Positions 8,750-17,282 of a stretch of 64,000 nt of DNA are shown here, piece after piece; position 1 is the stretch's first letter; each line of letters opens with the position of its first letter. Source of the stretch: an uncultured Paracoccaceae bacterium. GTDB taxonomy: Bacteria; Pseudomonadota; Alphaproteobacteria; Rhodobacterales; Rhodobacteraceae. The stretch covers positions 1-64,000 of the forward strand of contig OY288156.1 of NCBI GenBank assembly GCA_958439195.1, in the 5' to 3' direction. The notes beneath the pieces were generated by a model. That model worked only from the letters and a program-made list of their open reading frames with translations. It was not told where the DNA came from and did no database searches. Both the position numbers and the translations under genes were made by a program.

Positions 8750-9544
8750 ATGCAGTTTGATCACCTGATCCCCGTTATCCGTCGCCTCGCTCTTGAAGCC
8801 GGGGATGTGATCCTTGCCATCTATGAAAGCCCGGATTTCGAAGTGAAGGCAAAATCCGATGCCTCACCGGTGACCGAGGCGGACGAAGCGGCCGATGCCC
8901 TGATTTCTGCCGGTCTGCGGGCGGCCTTCCCTGATCTGCCCCTGATCACCGAAGAACAGGCCGACAGCCACGCGCTGTCCGCCCGCACCTTCCTGATTGT
9001 GGACCCGCTGGATGGCACCAAGGAATTCGTGCAGCGCCGTGGTGATTTCACCGTCAACATCGCCTATGTGCAAGACGGTATTCCCCTGCATGGCGTGGTC
9101 TATGCCCCTGCCAAAGGGCGGCTGTTCTATACGCTTCCCGATGGCACGGCGGTTGAAGAAACCGGTGATTTTGACAAATCCACCCCCGGCCCTGTTCAGC
9201 CGATCCGCGTCTCTGACCCTGACAATTCTGCGCTGATGGTCGTTGCATCCAAATCCCACCGCGATCAGGCGACGGATGACTATATCTCGCGCTATGCCGT
9301 GCGTGACATGACTTCTGCCGGGTCCAGCCTGAAATTCTGCCTGGTTGCGACGGGCGAGGCTGATCTTTACCCCCGCCTTGGCCGCACGATGGAATGGGAC
9401 ACGGCGGCTGGTGATGCGGTCCTGCGCGGCGCGGGCGGTCAGGTGGTGCGTTTTGACACCCATACCCCGCTGGAATATGGCAAACCGGGCTGGGACAACC
9501 CGTTCTTCATCGCTTTCGCCCCGGGTGTGGAGCTGAAAAGGTGA
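8750..9544 (+). CDS. cysQ: 3'(2'),5'-bisphosphate nucleotidase CysQ
   Basis: Mg-dependent, Li-sensitive phosphatase that hydrolyses PAP to AMP, clearing the by-product of PAPS-dependent sulfation. Inositol-monophosphatase superfamily motifs are present: PLITEEQ, IVDPLDGTKEF (metal ligands) and EWDTAAGDAVLRGAGG. The ATG at 8750 with GAGG six bases upstream gives 264 residues, the normal size; upstream codons in the frame look non-coding. It shares a GTGA overlap with the next gene and leads the plus-strand polysaccharide cluster. Together with the sulfotransferase at 15882 this points to local PAP recycling. Confidence 0.93.
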   Translation: MQFDHLIPVIRRLALEAGDVILAIYESPDFEVKAKSDASPVTEADEAADALISAGLRAAFPDLPLITEEQADSHALSARTFLIVDPLDGTKEFVQRRGDFTVNIAYVQDGIPLHGVVYAPAKGRLFYTLPDGTAVEETGDFDKSTPGPVQPIRVSDPDNSALMVVASKSHRDQATDDYISRYAVRDMTSAGSSLKFCLVATGEADLYPRLGRTMEWDTAAGDAVLRGAGGQVVRFDTHTPLEYGKPGWDNPFFIAFAPGVELKR

Positions 9545-9993
9545 TTACGCACCGCGCTGTGGCGCCAATTGTGGCAATCCTTCTGGCCCTGCCCGCCCAC
9601 GCCGATTTCATCGAAACCACCTGGACGGTAACGGGCTTTTCCGGCGAGGCATGGTTCATTGATCCTGATGCCACGCAGGGTGCCTCCCAGTATTTCGAAG
9701 GCGGCTTTGCCGAGGGCGCCTTCTACGCCTGCGATTTCGCAGGGCAGTCCATGTCTTACACGACCTATGCGCCGGACGAATTTCTTGCCAACCCTGAATT
9801 TGCGACCTTCGCTGAACTGGGCGACCCGCGCCTGACTGACGCCGGCGAAATTTTCGTCCATCGCATCACGTGTGAAGGAAAAGGCGATCCCGCCGCGCGG
9901 CGTATCCTTTACCCTTTCGTCACAACCGATGGCCGTGATGCTGCCTTTTTGCCGTTTGAAGGCGGCATCTTCACGTTGGAGCCTTCCGAATGA
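9541..9993 (+). CDS. Small exported protein of unknown function between cysQ and kdsB
   Basis: 150 residues with a signal peptide (MITHRAVAPIVAILLALPAHA) and no later membrane segment, so it is probably periplasmic. Two cysteines (YACDF, RITCEG) could form a disulfide. I do not recognise a family. The GTG start overlaps the cysQ stop (GTGA) and its own stop overlaps the kdsB start (ATGA), so it is translationally coupled to both. Confidence 0.8.
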   Translation: MITHRAVAPIVAILLALPAHADFIETTWTVTGFSGEAWFIDPDATQGASQYFEGGFAEGAFYACDFAGQSMSYTTYAPDEFLANPEFATFAELGDPRLTDAGEIFVHRITCEGKGDPAARRILYPFVTTDGRDAAFLPFEGGIFTLEPSE

Positions 9994-10778
9994 CCGTCCT
10001 GATCGCCATTCCCGCCCGCTATGCCTCGACCCGTTATCCCGGCAAGCCGCTGGTTGAACTGAACGGTCCTGATGGGCGCAAGACGCTGATCCGCCGGTCT
10101 TGGGAAGCGGCGATGGCGGTTCGGGGCGTGGACCGCGTGGTCGTGGCCACCGATGATGACCGGATCGCCGACCATGCAGCCGCCTTCGGGGCCGAAGTCG
10201 TGATGACCTCGGCCACCTGCCAGAACGGCACCGAACGCTGTGCCGAAGTGGCGGCAAAATTGCCGGGCTTTGACATTGTGGTGAACCTGCAAGGCGACGC
10301 ACCCCTTACCCCGGCCTGGTTTATCGAAGATCTGATCGCCGGCCTTCGCGCCGATCCGCAGGCCGAAATTGCCACCCCCGTGTTGCGCTGTGAAGGGGCG
10401 ATGCGCGCCAAGCTCCTGGAAGACCGCCGTCATGGCCGCGTGGGTGGCACCACCGCCGTCTTTGGTGCGGGTGGGCGCGGTCTTTACTTCTCGAAGGAAG
10501 TCATCCCTTTCACAGGGCGCGATTATGCCGATGACGAACCGACCCCCGTCTTTCATCATGTCGGCGTCTATGCCTATCGCCCGGCGGCCCTTGCCGCCTA
10601 TCCCGGCTGGCCGGTTGGTCCGCTGGAAACGCTGGAAGGCCTGGAACAACTTCGCTTCCTTGAAAACGGCCGCGCCGTGCTGTGCGTCGAGGTAGATGCC
10701 CAGGGTCGCCAGTTTTGGGAGTTGAACAATCCATCCGATGTCCCCGTGATCGAATCGATGATGGCCGCGATGCTCTAA
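9990..10778 (+). CDS. kdsB: 3-deoxy-manno-octulosonate cytidylyltransferase (CMP-Kdo synthetase)
   Basis: Activates Kdo with CTP to CMP-Kdo for lipid A-core and, in some bacteria, for Kdo-containing capsule linkers. Seen: the N-terminal nucleotide-binding motif IPARYASTRYPGKPL, VVVATDDDRI, NGTERCAE, VVNLQGDAPL and the C-terminal FWELNNPSDV. Length (262) fits the family. It starts inside the stop of the exported-protein gene (ATGA). Whether this copy serves core LPS or the neighbouring polysaccharide locus cannot be decided, since no second kdsB is visible here. Confidence 0.95.
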   Translation: MTVLIAIPARYASTRYPGKPLVELNGPDGRKTLIRRSWEAAMAVRGVDRVVVATDDDRIADHAAAFGAEVVMTSATCQNGTERCAEVAAKLPGFDIVVNLQGDAPLTPAWFIEDLIAGLRADPQAEIATPVLRCEGAMRAKLLEDRRHGRVGGTTAVFGAGGRGLYFSKEVIPFTGRDYADDEPTPVFHHVGVYAYRPAALAAYPGWPVGPLETLEGLEQLRFLENGRAVLCVEVDAQGRQFWELNNPSDVPVIESMMAAML

Positions 10779-10981
10779 GGCCCGATGTCCGGGTGCCGCC
10801 GCCTGATGTGCCAAAGCCGATCAAAAGCAACATAATCCCGCAAGTCACGGGCCAGGTTCATTCCATCTGCAAGGAATCGCTGCTATTCTGCCGCAATGGT
10901 GTATTAGGCCACGAGGCATAGGATGCCGTGCTTTGTGTGAAAATTGTCCCGATTGTTCCGGGATCAGAATTGGGTGCGAAA

Positions 10982-11875
10982 ATGAAGATCAAGAAGGTTA
11001 CAAAGGCCGTCTTTCCCGTTGCAGGTCTTGGAACACGCTTCTTGCCAGCCACAAAGTCGATCCCGAAAGAGATCATGACTTTGGTCGACCGCCCGCTTAT
11101 TCAATACGCGATCGATGAGGCGCGCGCCGCGGGCATCAAGGAATTCATCTTCGTAACCTCGCGCGGAAAATCCGCGCTGGAGGACTACTTTGACAGCGCC
11201 CCCGAACTGGAAAGCGCGCTGCGCAAATCCGGTAAGGATGACCTGCTGGAGGTGCTGAAAGAAACCAATATGGATTCCGGCGCCATCGCCTATATCCGCC
11301 AGAATCGCCCGCTCGGCCTGGGCCATGCCGTCTGGTGCGCGCGCCGCCTGATTGGCAACGAACCTTTTGCCGTCCTGCTGCCCGATGACGTGATCGCGGC
11401 GGAAAAGCCCTGCCTGCAACAAATGGTCGAGGCGTATGAACAGACCGGTGGCAATATGGTCGCCGCGATGGAGGTGGCCCCCGAGCGCACAAAATCCTAC
11501 GGTGTCCTGGACATCGCCGAAGACATGGGCGCCATCGTCAAGGCGCGTGGCATGGTGGAAAAGCCGCCGCTGGGCACCGCGCCATCGAACCTTGCCGTGA
11601 TTGGGCGCTATATCCTTTCGCCCAAGGTTCTGGTGAACCTTAACCGCATGAAACAAGGCGCGGGCGGCGAAATCCAATTGACCGACGCCATCGCCGAAGA
11701 AACCGCCGATGGAAACGTCTATGGCTATCGCTTCCGTGGCCAGCGGTATGATTGCGGCTCAAAGGCCGGGTTCCTTCAGGCCACCGTGGCCTTTGGCCTG
11801 TCCCGCCCCGATCTGCGCGATGAATTTTCGGCCTATCTGCATGAGATGATGGCCCTGCAAAAAGCGGCGCAATAA
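10982..11875 (+). CDS. galU: UTP-glucose-1-phosphate uridylyltransferase
   Basis: Makes UDP-glucose from UTP and glucose-1-phosphate, the glucosyl donor for exopolysaccharides and glycolipids. The signature KAVFPVAGLGTRFLPATKSI near the N-terminus, EIMTLVDRPLIQYAIDEA, and the later GVLDIAE / GGEIQLTDAI blocks are typical of bacterial GalU. I choose the ATG at 10982 (MKIKKVTKAVF, 297 residues); a GTG at 10928 would add 18 residues that do not resemble the family. It stands 203 bases after kdsB, so it may have its own promoter, and 15 bases before the first glycosyltransferase. Confidence 0.95.
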   Translation: MKIKKVTKAVFPVAGLGTRFLPATKSIPKEIMTLVDRPLIQYAIDEARAAGIKEFIFVTSRGKSALEDYFDSAPELESALRKSGKDDLLEVLKETNMDSGAIAYIRQNRPLGLGHAVWCARRLIGNEPFAVLLPDDVIAAEKPCLQQMVEAYEQTGGNMVAAMEVAPERTKSYGVLDIAEDMGAIVKARGMVEKPPLGTAPSNLAVIGRYILSPKVLVNLNRMKQGAGGEIQLTDAIAEETADGNVYGYRFRGQRYDCGSKAGFLQATVAFGLSRPDLRDEFSAYLHEMMALQKAAQ

Positions 11876-11890
11876 TCCTCTGGGTGGCCG

Positions 11891-12916
11891 GTGGCCATCG
11901 CGCCCGAACACCTGATCACCGCCTATCGCCTGCGCTGGAAACGGCGCAGGCTTCTTGCCCGCGCGTTCGCCCGCCGCCGCGATCTGACCAGTCGCATTGA
12001 CCGCACCGCCGTTATCCGACCGGGCGACATACTTGGCTTTTCCACGGTCAGGAACGAAGCCATCCGCCTGCCGTGGTTTCTGGATCATCACCGCGGCCTT
12101 GGCGTGTCCCATTTCCTGATGGTCGACAATGGCAGCGATGACGGCACCACCGAATATCTGGCCGGCCAGAAAGACGTGTCACTTTGGGTGACCCGCGCCT
12201 CTTACAAGGCGTCCCGCTTTGGCATGGACTGGCTGACCTGGCTTCAGATGCGGCATGGTCATGGCCATTGGTGCCTGACCGTGGATGCCGATGAACTGCT
12301 GATCTACCCCTATTGGGACAGCCGCGATCTGCGCGCGCTGACGCATTGGCTCGACAGTCAGAACAGGCCGATGTTTGGCGCGATGATGCTGGACCTATAC
12401 CCAAAAGGCCCCGTCGCCGACCACCCCTATGCTGCGGGCGACGATCCGCTTGCGTCGCTGCACTGGTTCGACCCGGCGGGCTATGGCATCCGCATTCAGC
12501 AACCCATGGGCAATCTCTGGATTCAGGGTGGCCCGCGCGCCCGGCTGTTCTTTGGCGCTGAACCTCGCCGCGCGCCCACGCTGAACAAGGTGCCGCTGGT
12601 GAAATGGCATTGGCGTTATGCCTATGTGAACTCGACCCATTCGCTGCTGCCACCCGCCCTGAACCGCATCTACGCCACCGACGGATCCGAGGCACCTTCC
12701 GGTCTGCTGCTGCACACCAAATTCCTGCACACCGTGGTTGACCGCGCCCGCGTGGAACAGACGCGCAGAGAACACTTTTCGAACTCTGCGCAATATGACC
12801 GCTACTATGATGCCCTGACGGAAAACCCTGATCTATGGTGCCGTCAATCCCGCCGCCTGACCACATGGCGCGCGCTGGAATCCCTTGGTCTCATGTCGCG
12901 TGGGGGTTGGGTGTGA
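11891..12916 (+). CDS. Glycosyltransferase family 2-like protein (paralogue A)
   Basis: 341 residues, GTG start at 11891. After a basic N-terminal 45 residues comes the GT-A fold (Glyco_tranf_2_4 type): STVRNEAIRLPWFLDHHRGLG, HFLMVDNGSDDGTTEYL, and the metal-binding acidic motif LTVDADELLIYP. NLWIQGGPRAR and NKVPLVKWHW are shared with the next gene, so the two are tandem paralogues. No transmembrane segment is seen, so it probably works on the cytoplasmic face. It sits 15 bases after galU. Sugar donor and acceptor are unknown. Confidence 0.88.
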   Translation: MAIAPEHLITAYRLRWKRRRLLARAFARRRDLTSRIDRTAVIRPGDILGFSTVRNEAIRLPWFLDHHRGLGVSHFLMVDNGSDDGTTEYLAGQKDVSLWVTRASYKASRFGMDWLTWLQMRHGHGHWCLTVDADELLIYPYWDSRDLRALTHWLDSQNRPMFGAMMLDLYPKGPVADHPYAAGDDPLASLHWFDPAGYGIRIQQPMGNLWIQGGPRARLFFGAEPRRAPTLNKVPLVKWHWRYAYVNSTHSLLPPALNRIYATDGSEAPSGLLLHTKFLHTVVDRARVEQTRREHFSNSAQYDRYYDALTENPDLWCRQSRRLTTWRALESLGLMSRGGWV

Positions 12917-13130
12917 TGGGTGCAATTTGCATCAATCCGGCAGGTTTGAATTATACCACTGTCCAGCAATTGTTTACTTGTGCGGGTGCAAACACTAATC
13001 TTGTCGGAAATTGCCCGTTCCGCCAGCGCTGGGGCAACGGCAGGACGCAAGAAGAACCGCGCAGGACATTGGGCAAGGGTGGTCATACGCACATGCAGCG
13101 TCGGGCCAAGGTAGGAAACGGGCACGTTCG
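12917..13130 (+). other. Intergenic stretch between the two paralogous glycosyltransferases
   Basis: A 214-base gap, visibly more A+T-rich than its flanks around 12940-13015 (for example TTTGAATTATACC and CAATTGTTTACTTG). It may hold a promoter for the downstream genes, but I see no convincing -35/-10 pair and no gene with coding character. The frame of paralogue B stays open back to 13011, but those residues are not shared with paralogue A. Confidence 0.5.
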
Positions 13131-14141
13131 GTGGGATTGATCGGGGCATATCGACTGCGGCTGCGCCGAAGAAGGCTGCATCTGCGTGGCTGGCTCAAAC
13201 GCCGCGAAATGACCAATGTGGTGAACCGCACCGGGGCGATCCGGGGCGATTCCATCATCCTGCTTTGCACCTTGCGCAACGAACGCATCCGACTGCCGTA
13301 TTTTCTGCGCTATTACCGCGACCTTGGCGTGAACCATTTCATGATGGTGGATAACGGGTCGGATGACGGGTCGCGGGAATTCCTGCAACAGCAACCGGAT
13401 GTGTCGCTATGGGTTACGCCCGGCAGCTATCGCAAATCCCGGTTCGGGATGGACTGGATCACGGCGCTTCAGCGCAAATACTGCCACGGACATTGGACGC
13501 TGGTCGTTGATCCCGACGAATTCCTTGTCTACCCGTTCTGCGAAACCCGGCCCTTGCGCGCCCTGACAGACTGGCTGGATACATCCGGCATCCGGTCCTT
13601 TTCGGCCATGCTGCTGGATATGTATCCCAAGGGTCCGATTGACGCGCAGCCCTATCGTGAAGGGCAGGATCCGTTTGAAATCGCGCAATGGTTCGACAGC
13701 GCCAACTATTCCGTGAAACGCAACCCCGGCAATGGCAACCTGTGGATACAGGGTGGCCCGCGCGCCCGCGTCTTTTTTCCCGAAGAACCGATTGCCGCCC
13801 CCGCCTTGAACAAGATCCCGCTGGTGAAATGGAACCGCGCTTACGCTTATGCCAGCTCGACGCACATGCTCATGCCGCGGGGTCTGAACCTCGTCTATGA
13901 TGAATGGGGGGGTGAAAAGGCGTCGGGCTGCCTGTTGCACGCCAAATTCCTGGATACCTTCGCCGCCAAGGCCGAAGAGGAACTGTCGCGCGGCCAGCAT
14001 TACGCCAACAGCGCCGAATATCGCGCCTATCGGGACGGGCTGAAAACCCAGCCCGATCTTTGGTGCAAATGGTCGGAAAAATACATCAACTGGCGCCAGC
14101 TTGAAATTCTGGGCCTCATGTCCAAGGGGAATTGGGCATGA
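13131..14141 (+). CDS. Glycosyltransferase family 2-like protein (paralogue B)
   Basis: 336 residues from the GTG at 13131 (starting VGLIGAYRLRLRR, colinear with ITAYRLRWKRR of paralogue A); AGGAAA lies about 13 bases upstream, a rather long spacing. The GT-A blocks repeat those of paralogue A: CTLRNERIRLPYFLRYYRDLG, HFMMVDNGSDDGSREFL, VVDPDEFLVYP, NLWIQGGPRAR and NKIPLVKWNR. The two proteins end alike (LGLMSRGGWV / LGLMSKGNWA), so the duplication covers the full gene. The 3' end overlaps the next gene (ATGA). Exact linkage not predictable. Confidence 0.88.
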   Translation: MGLIGAYRLRLRRRRLHLRGWLKRREMTNVVNRTGAIRGDSIILLCTLRNERIRLPYFLRYYRDLGVNHFMMVDNGSDDGSREFLQQQPDVSLWVTPGSYRKSRFGMDWITALQRKYCHGHWTLVVDPDEFLVYPFCETRPLRALTDWLDTSGIRSFSAMLLDMYPKGPIDAQPYREGQDPFEIAQWFDSANYSVKRNPGNGNLWIQGGPRARVFFPEEPIAAPALNKIPLVKWNRAYAYASSTHMLMPRGLNLVYDEWGGEKASGCLLHAKFLDTFAAKAEEELSRGQHYANSAEYRAYRDGLKTQPDLWCKWSEKYINWRQLEILGLMSKGNWA

Positions 14142-15877
14142 CAGGCGCTTCCGTCCCCGCAACCCATCAGGCGGCAAACGGCACGCTTGGTTTTGTCATG
14201 CTGTGCCACACGGCGCTGCACCGCGCCGCCGAAACGGCCCGCCATTGGGCGGAACGGGGCTGCCCCGTCGTCATCCACGTTGACAAGCGCGTCCAGAAAT
14301 GGAGCGTTGAGAAACTTCAATCCGACCTTGCCGATCTGACCAACATCCGCTTTTCGGAACGCTTTGCCTGCGAATGGGGCACCTGGGGCATCGTCGCCGC
14401 CACCCAAGCCGCGGCCGAGGTGATGCTGGCCGATTTCCCTTCGGTCCGGCACGTCTACCTGTCATCCGGTTCCTGTCTGCCGCTGCGCCCTGTCAAGGAA
14501 CTGATCGCCTACCTGGACGAACGCCCGCGCACCGATTTCATCGAATCCGTCACCACCGAAGAAGTGGGATGGACAATCGGTGGCCTGAACATGGAACGCT
14601 TCACCCTGCGTTTCCCGTTCTCGTGGCGCACCCAGCGTTGGCTGTTCGACCGCTATGTAAAACTGCAACGCCGGATCGGGTTCAAACGCACCATTCCCAA
14701 TGGCATCGTTCCGCATCTGGGCAGCCAGTGGTGGTGTCTGACACGGCAGACCCTGTCCACCATCCTGCAAGGCCCAGACCGCGCGCTGTATGACCGATAC
14801 TTCCGCCGCGTCTGGATCCCCGATGAAAGTTATTTTCAGACGCTGGTCCGTCAGGTTTCCGCCAATGTGGAAAGCCGGTCACTGACCCTGTCCAAGTTCG
14901 ACTTTCAGGGCAAACCCCACATCTTCTATGATGACCACCTGCAACTCTTGCGTCGGTCCGATTGCTTTGTCGCGCGCAAGATCTGGCCCCATGCCAACAA
15001 ACTTTACGCCACCTTCCTGTCGGACGATGCCGAAGGGCAGGCCGGGGGTGAACCCAATCCGGGCAAGATTGACCGTTTGTTTTCAAAGGCCGTCGAACGC
15101 CGCGTAAAGGGTCGACCGGGCCTTTATATGCAAAGCCGGTTTCCCCATGAACATTGGGAAAATGGCCGTACCGCCGCGCCCTATTCTGTGTTTCAGGGCT
15201 TTTCCGATGTCTTTGAAAACTTCGAAGGTTGGTTGGGAAAGGTGACCGGAACCCGTGTTCATGGCCACCTCTTTGCGCCAGACCGCGTTGAATTTGCCGG
15301 GGGCGAGGCGGTTTTCAACGGCGCCCTGTCTGACAGTGCGGCCCTGCGCGATTACAACACGAAATCCTTCCTCGCCAACCTGATCTGGGCCACTCGCGGC
15401 GAACGGCAGTGCTTTCAATTCGGCCCCGGCGATAATCAAGAACTCAACTGGTTCATGGCGCTGGATTCCAACGCCCAGATATCGGTCATCTCGGGCGCAT
15501 GGGCGGTGCCGCTGTTCAAGTCCAACCTTAACTTCACCGACATCCGCCGCGAAGCTGCGCGCCTGCAAAAAATCGAACTCGATCACCTTTCGGTGCTGCG
15601 CAACGGTGCCGCCAAGGCCCGCATCCGCATCTGGAACCTTGCCGAATTCATCGAAAACCCGATGGAGCCGCTGCAAACCATCGTCGATGAAATCAGCCCC
15701 CGGTCGCTGCGCCGCCTGACCGAAGCGCCGCGCCTGACCGATCTCACTGGCTTTGGCCAGTTCCTGCAAAACCTTAGAAATCAGGGAATGCAACCTGTCC
15801 TGATGGGCGATTTCCCCACCACGAACGACCCCCGCCCCTCCGATTCCCGCCGGGGCCGCCCTTACCTAGTGAAGTGA
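14138..15877 (+). CDS. GT14-type (core-2/I-branching-like) beta-1,6-N-acetylglucosaminyltransferase with long C-terminal domain
   Basis: 579 residues. The N-terminal half (about residues 15-270) carries GT14 hallmarks: GFVMLCHTALHRAAETARHW, VVIHVDKRV, HVYLSSGSCLPLRPVKEL and GSQWWCLTRQT, followed by WIPDESYFQT. The C-terminal 300 residues form a separate domain (DUF5928-like from memory) often fused to it in Rhodobacteraceae. The ATG at 14138 overlaps the stop of paralogue B, with AAGGGG upstream, and is preferred over the TTG at 14132. GlcNAc transfer is the family expectation only; it would add a branch or repeat unit to the locus polymer. Confidence 0.85.
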   Translation: MTGASVPATHQAANGTLGFVMLCHTALHRAAETARHWAERGCPVVIHVDKRVQKWSVEKLQSDLADLTNIRFSERFACEWGTWGIVAATQAAAEVMLADFPSVRHVYLSSGSCLPLRPVKELIAYLDERPRTDFIESVTTEEVGWTIGGLNMERFTLRFPFSWRTQRWLFDRYVKLQRRIGFKRTIPNGIVPHLGSQWWCLTRQTLSTILQGPDRALYDRYFRRVWIPDESYFQTLVRQVSANVESRSLTLSKFDFQGKPHIFYDDHLQLLRRSDCFVARKIWPHANKLYATFLSDDAEGQAGGEPNPGKIDRLFSKAVERRVKGRPGLYMQSRFPHEHWENGRTAAPYSVFQGFSDVFENFEGWLGKVTGTRVHGHLFAPDRVEFAGGEAVFNGALSDSAALRDYNTKSFLANLIWATRGERQCFQFGPGDNQELNWFMALDSNAQISVISGAWAVPLFKSNLNFTDIRREAARLQKIELDHLSVLRNGAAKARIRIWNLAEFIENPMEPLQTIVDEISPRSLRRLTEAPRLTDLTGFGQFLQNLRNQGMQPVLMGDFPTTNDPRPSDSRRGRPYLVK

Positions 15878-15881
15878 TCCA

Positions 15882-17279
15882 GTGACCCGCCCGTTTGACA
15901 GTTTCGTGATGTTCGCCGAAATGCGGACAGGTTCCAATTTCCTAGAAGCCAATCTCAACGCCCTTTCCGGCGTCACCTGTCATGGCGAGGCGTTCAATCC
16001 ATTCTTCATAGGCAAGAAGGATCAGACCGAATTCCTTGGCGTGACGCTTGCCCAGCGCGAAGAAGACCCCAGCCTATTGCTGCGCCGGATGCGCGAGCGC
16101 ACGCCCGGCCTGTCGGGCTTTCGCTATTTCCACGATCACGATCCCCGCATCTTTGATCTGGTCATGGATGATCCCCGCTGCGCCAAGATCGTGCTGACGC
16201 GCAACCCGGTGGAAAGCTATGTCAGCCTGAAGATCGCAAAGGCGACGGGGCAATGGAAACTGACCAACCCAAAGAACCTGAAACAGGCCAAGGCCCGTTT
16301 TGACCCGGTGGAATTCACCGACCACCTGGATGAGGTGCAGCAATTCCAGATCCGGCTTCTGCGCGCGCTTCAGGCGCGGGGGCAGACGGCTTTCTACATC
16401 GACTATGACGACATCCCCGATCTGGCCGTGCTGAATGGACTGGCGGCCTTCCTTGGCGTCGATGCCCGGCCAGAGGCGATCGACACCTCCCTTACCGTGC
16501 AAAACCCTGAACCTCTGGCGGACAAGGTTTCCAACCCCGCCGCGATGGAACAGGCGCTGGCGCGTCTTGACCGTTTCAACCTGTCCCGCACGCCGAACTT
16601 TGAACCCCGCCGAAACGCGTCCATTCCGGGCTATGTCGCGGCGCAGGACTTGCCGCTGCTGTTCATGCCCATCAAGGGAAATCAGATCGATCCGGTGACC
16701 GATTGGTTGTCAACCTTTGGTGGCTTGGAACGTGATTTTACGCACAAATCGCTGCGCCAATGGAAACGCGCCCATCCCGGCCATCGCAGTTTCACCATCC
16801 TGCGTCACCCGCTTGACCGCGCCCATCGCGCCTTCTGTGCGCTGGAACAGGGTGGCATGCAGGGCGAACAGCGCAACATCCTTGCCCGCGTCCACGGCGT
16901 GCATCTGCCACGCCCCGGACAGGCATTTGCCGAACCGGCCGAACGCCGTGCCGCCTTTCTTGCCTTTCTGAAATTCCTGAAACGCAACCTGGCCGGACAG
17001 ACGGGCTTTCGCACCGATGCCGGATGGGCCAGCCAGACCACCACGCTGCAAGGCTTTGGCCAATTCCAGACGCCCGATCTTTTGCTCCGCGAAGAAACCC
17101 TGTCCGAAGGGCTGGCCTTCCTGTGTGCAGAGCTGGGCCAACCTGCCCCGCAGATCGCCTTTCCGCGTGACGAATGCGATGCCGCGCTGGATGTCATCCG
17201 GGATGCTGAACTGGAAGAGGCGGCCCGTGATACCTATCAGCGCGACTATCTGGGCTTTGGCTTCTTTCCCAAACGCTAA
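15882..17279 (+). CDS. Two-module sulfotransferase
   Basis: 465 residues, GTG start, four bases after the GT14 gene. The N-terminal module (about 1-235) has the PAPS 5'-phosphosulfate loop (FAEMRTGSNFLEANL, residues 11-25; compare RTGS in NodH-like enzymes) and the 3'-phosphate motif VLTRNPVESYVSLK (R107, S112). The C-terminal module (about 240-465) has a second 3'-phosphate-like motif, ILRHPLDRAHRAF, in a Sulfotransfer_2-like context, but its expected P-loop position reads FMPIKGNQID and looks degenerate. It would transfer sulfate from PAPS to a sugar of the locus product; cysQ at 8750 would remove the PAP. Acceptor unknown. Confidence 0.85.
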   Translation: MTRPFDSFVMFAEMRTGSNFLEANLNALSGVTCHGEAFNPFFIGKKDQTEFLGVTLAQREEDPSLLLRRMRERTPGLSGFRYFHDHDPRIFDLVMDDPRCAKIVLTRNPVESYVSLKIAKATGQWKLTNPKNLKQAKARFDPVEFTDHLDEVQQFQIRLLRALQARGQTAFYIDYDDIPDLAVLNGLAAFLGVDARPEAIDTSLTVQNPEPLADKVSNPAAMEQALARLDRFNLSRTPNFEPRRNASIPGYVAAQDLPLLFMPIKGNQIDPVTDWLSTFGGLERDFTHKSLRQWKRAHPGHRSFTILRHPLDRAHRAFCALEQGGMQGEQRNILARVHGVHLPRPGQAFAEPAERRAAFLAFLKFLKRNLAGQTGFRTDAGWASQTTTLQGFGQFQTPDLLLREETLSEGLAFLCAELGQPAPQIAFPRDECDAALDVIRDAELEEAARDTYQRDYLGFGFFPKR

Positions 17280-17282
17280 GGC

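Noticed and set aside
13011..13130. Upstream extension of glycosyltransferase paralogue B
   Set aside because: These residues have no counterpart in paralogue A and no good ribosome site; GTG at 13131 matches the paralogue's N-terminus better.
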